Source: Thermodesulfobacteriota bacterium | GTDB lineage: Bacteria > Desulfobacterota > Desulfocorpusculales > Desulfocorpusculum | DNA: 6,281 nucleotides | Assembly: GCA_028275295.1 (NCBI GenBank) | Contig: JAPWUY010000122.1 | Coordinates: 1 to 6,281, forward strand | Reading direction: 5' to 3' | Shown: positions 5,126 through 6,281 of the stretch, piece by piece | Position numbering within the stretch: the first letter of the stretch is position 1 | How the letters are laid out: each line of letters starts with the position of its first letter | Made by a program: the position numbers and the translations under genes | The notes under the pieces: model-generated | Databases searched by the model: none | What the model saw: the letters and a program-made list of their open reading frames with translations, nothing else | Told to the model about the DNA's origin: nothing

Positions 5126-6280
5126 CTAGGGGGGCGTCTCCATCCATATTCTGTCTCCCCCCTTCTCCTTGGCCCTGTACAGGGCCTTATCTGTGAGCTC
5201 CATGATCCCATCCACGGAGAGGGCCTTTTCTGAGCTCCAGTGAGTTAGGCCCACGCTCAATCCTATCCTCGGGGTTCCGTTCCCGGATCCTCGGAACTCC
5301 CTTCTCATGGCCTCGAGGATTCTTTCGCACACCCTCAGCCCACTTTCCCCATCGGCCTGGGGCAGGATCAAGAGGAACTCATCTCCTCCGAACCTACCTA
5401 TATGATCGGTCGAACGCGCTGTTTTCTTTAGTACCCCTGCTACCTTTCTCAGCACCTCATCTCCGGCCGCATGGCCTAGAGTGTCGTTGACTTCCTTGAA
5501 CCCATCTAGGTCGAGGAGGGCTACACAGAAAGGCTGTCCATAGCGCTTGGATCGCCCCATCTCCATCTGGAGAAGTTGCTCTATGAAGTAACGATTGTGA
5601 ACAGAGGTGAGCGCATCTGTCATGGCAAGCCTTCCCACCCTCTTTATGGAAGAGACCCACCTTCTCAGCCTCACAGCTTCAGCCAGCGTATCTCTGAGAA
5701 TTGCTCGAACCTGCTCGGGGTCTCTCAACATTCTCGCGGAGAAATATCCCAGGAATCCTTCCTTCATGCACCTGGCCGCGAGGGTCTCATCCCCTGTCCT
5801 CGTTGCCATGACCGCAGGCAGCCAGATCCCCAACTCCTTGAAAGATCTGAGGAGCTCACCTCCGGTCATCTCCCCTAGTCGATATCCTGTGACCATCATG
5901 TGAAACTCGCCAAACCGGATCATTTCCATCGCATCCGAAACACTGTGGGCAGTGAAGATGGAGGCCCTGGGGGAGATGGTATCGAACAGTATCTTCTCTA
6001 TCCCTTTGTGAGGGGGCTTTTCGGGAACCCACATCACGGAGACATGGGAGGGGCTCTCATGGGGTTCGGGCCCATTCCATTGGGGCGGCTCGAAGAGGGT
6101 CTCCTCAAGTTGTCTCACCTTGTGGATGACCTCCTCTGCCTGATTCTCGAGAACGGAGGATGCCTCATCTGAGCTTGGAGACACCCTCAGCAGTTCTGTG
6201 GCATTGCGGAGGATAGTCAGGGAACTGTTTATGGAATGGATGAGGCACTTGACCTGAGTCTCGTGGCACTCGAGGGCCAC
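5126..6280 (-). CDS. Diguanylate cyclase with degenerate receiver domain, 5' end probably cut off
   Basis: At least 384 residues, numbered from a GTG at 6280 at the window edge; the true start may lie further upstream because no ribosome site can be seen. The C-terminal GGDEF domain (about 215-380) makes c-di-GMP from two GTP. It has TDALTSVHNR (221-230), LDLDGFKEVND (256-266), an intact GGDEF (298-302) and an RxxD inhibitory I-site (R289, D292) five residues before it, so it should be active and product-inhibited. Residues 79-200 fit a receiver fold, but the phospho-acceptor aspartate is G132 (TGYRLGEMTG), the acidic pair is missing (WVPEK) and the conserved lysine is replaced near A182. Residues 10-62 look like a kinase dimerisation helix pair with H15, yet no ATPase domain follows. 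Position before cheA suggests it couples c-di-GMP to motility. Confidence 0.9.
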   Translation of the reverse strand: MALECHETQVKCLIHSINSSLTILRNATELLRVSPSSDEASSVLENQAEEVIHKVRQLEETLFEPPQWNGPEPHESPSHVSVMWVPEKPPHKGIEKILFDTISPRASIFTAHSVSDAMEMIRFGEFHMMVTGYRLGEMTGGELLRSFKELGIWLPAVMATRTGDETLAARCMKEGFLGYFSARMLRDPEQVRAILRDTLAEAVRLRRWVSSIKRVGRLAMTDALTSVHNRYFIEQLLQMEMGRSKRYGQPFCVALLDLDGFKEVNDTLGHAAGDEVLRKVAGVLKKTARSTDHIGRFGGDEFLLILPQADGESGLRVCERILEAMRREFRGSGNGTPRIGLSVGLTHWSSEKALSVDGIMELTDKALYRAKEKGGDRIWMETPP

Positions 6281-6281
6281 G

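Overview
The window reads as part of a flagellar chemotaxis locus from a motile bacterium. Every convincing gene lies on the minus strand. In transcription order (right to left) they are: a protein ending in a GGDEF diguanylate cyclase domain (5126-6280, 5' end probably outside the window), the histidine kinase CheA (2868-5084), a long non-coding stretch (584-2867), the coupling protein CheW (74-583), and the first codons of a further gene (1-16). Strong Shine-Dalgarno sequences, frequent AGG arginine codons, a CheA of unusual build and GC-rich palindromic intergenic repeats suggest a deltaproteobacterial (Desulfobacterota-type) genome. This placement is an impression and cannot be proven from the window.

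The GGDEF gene and cheA are 41 bp apart and probably co-transcribed. CheA and CheW would join chemoreceptors into a signalling array that sets CheY phosphorylation. The GGDEF protein keeps its catalytic motif and inhibitory I-site, so it probably makes c-di-GMP, usually a brake on motility. Its upstream half looks like a degenerate kinase dimerisation helix pair followed by a receiver lacking its phospho-acceptor aspartate.

The 2.28 kb between cheA and cheW is not protein coding and has two very different parts. From about 911 to 2650 lies a tandem array of seven full and at least one partial ~226-bp unit. Each unit carries two oppositely oriented GC-rich hairpins (module A and module B), and the units are arranged in alternating ~452-bp dimers with mosaic exchanges. 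From 584 to 813 lies a compact control region for cheW: a good sigma-28 (FliA) flagellar promoter, then a ~197-nt leader whose first ~150 nt can fold into a pseudoknot of three helices plus a 12-13 bp long-range stem. This leader matches no riboswitch or ribozyme class I can recall and is the most interesting object here.

A working model is that cheW has its own flagellar-regulon promoter and a structured leader, separated from the upstream cheA transcript by a hairpin at 2797-2823 and the repeat array.
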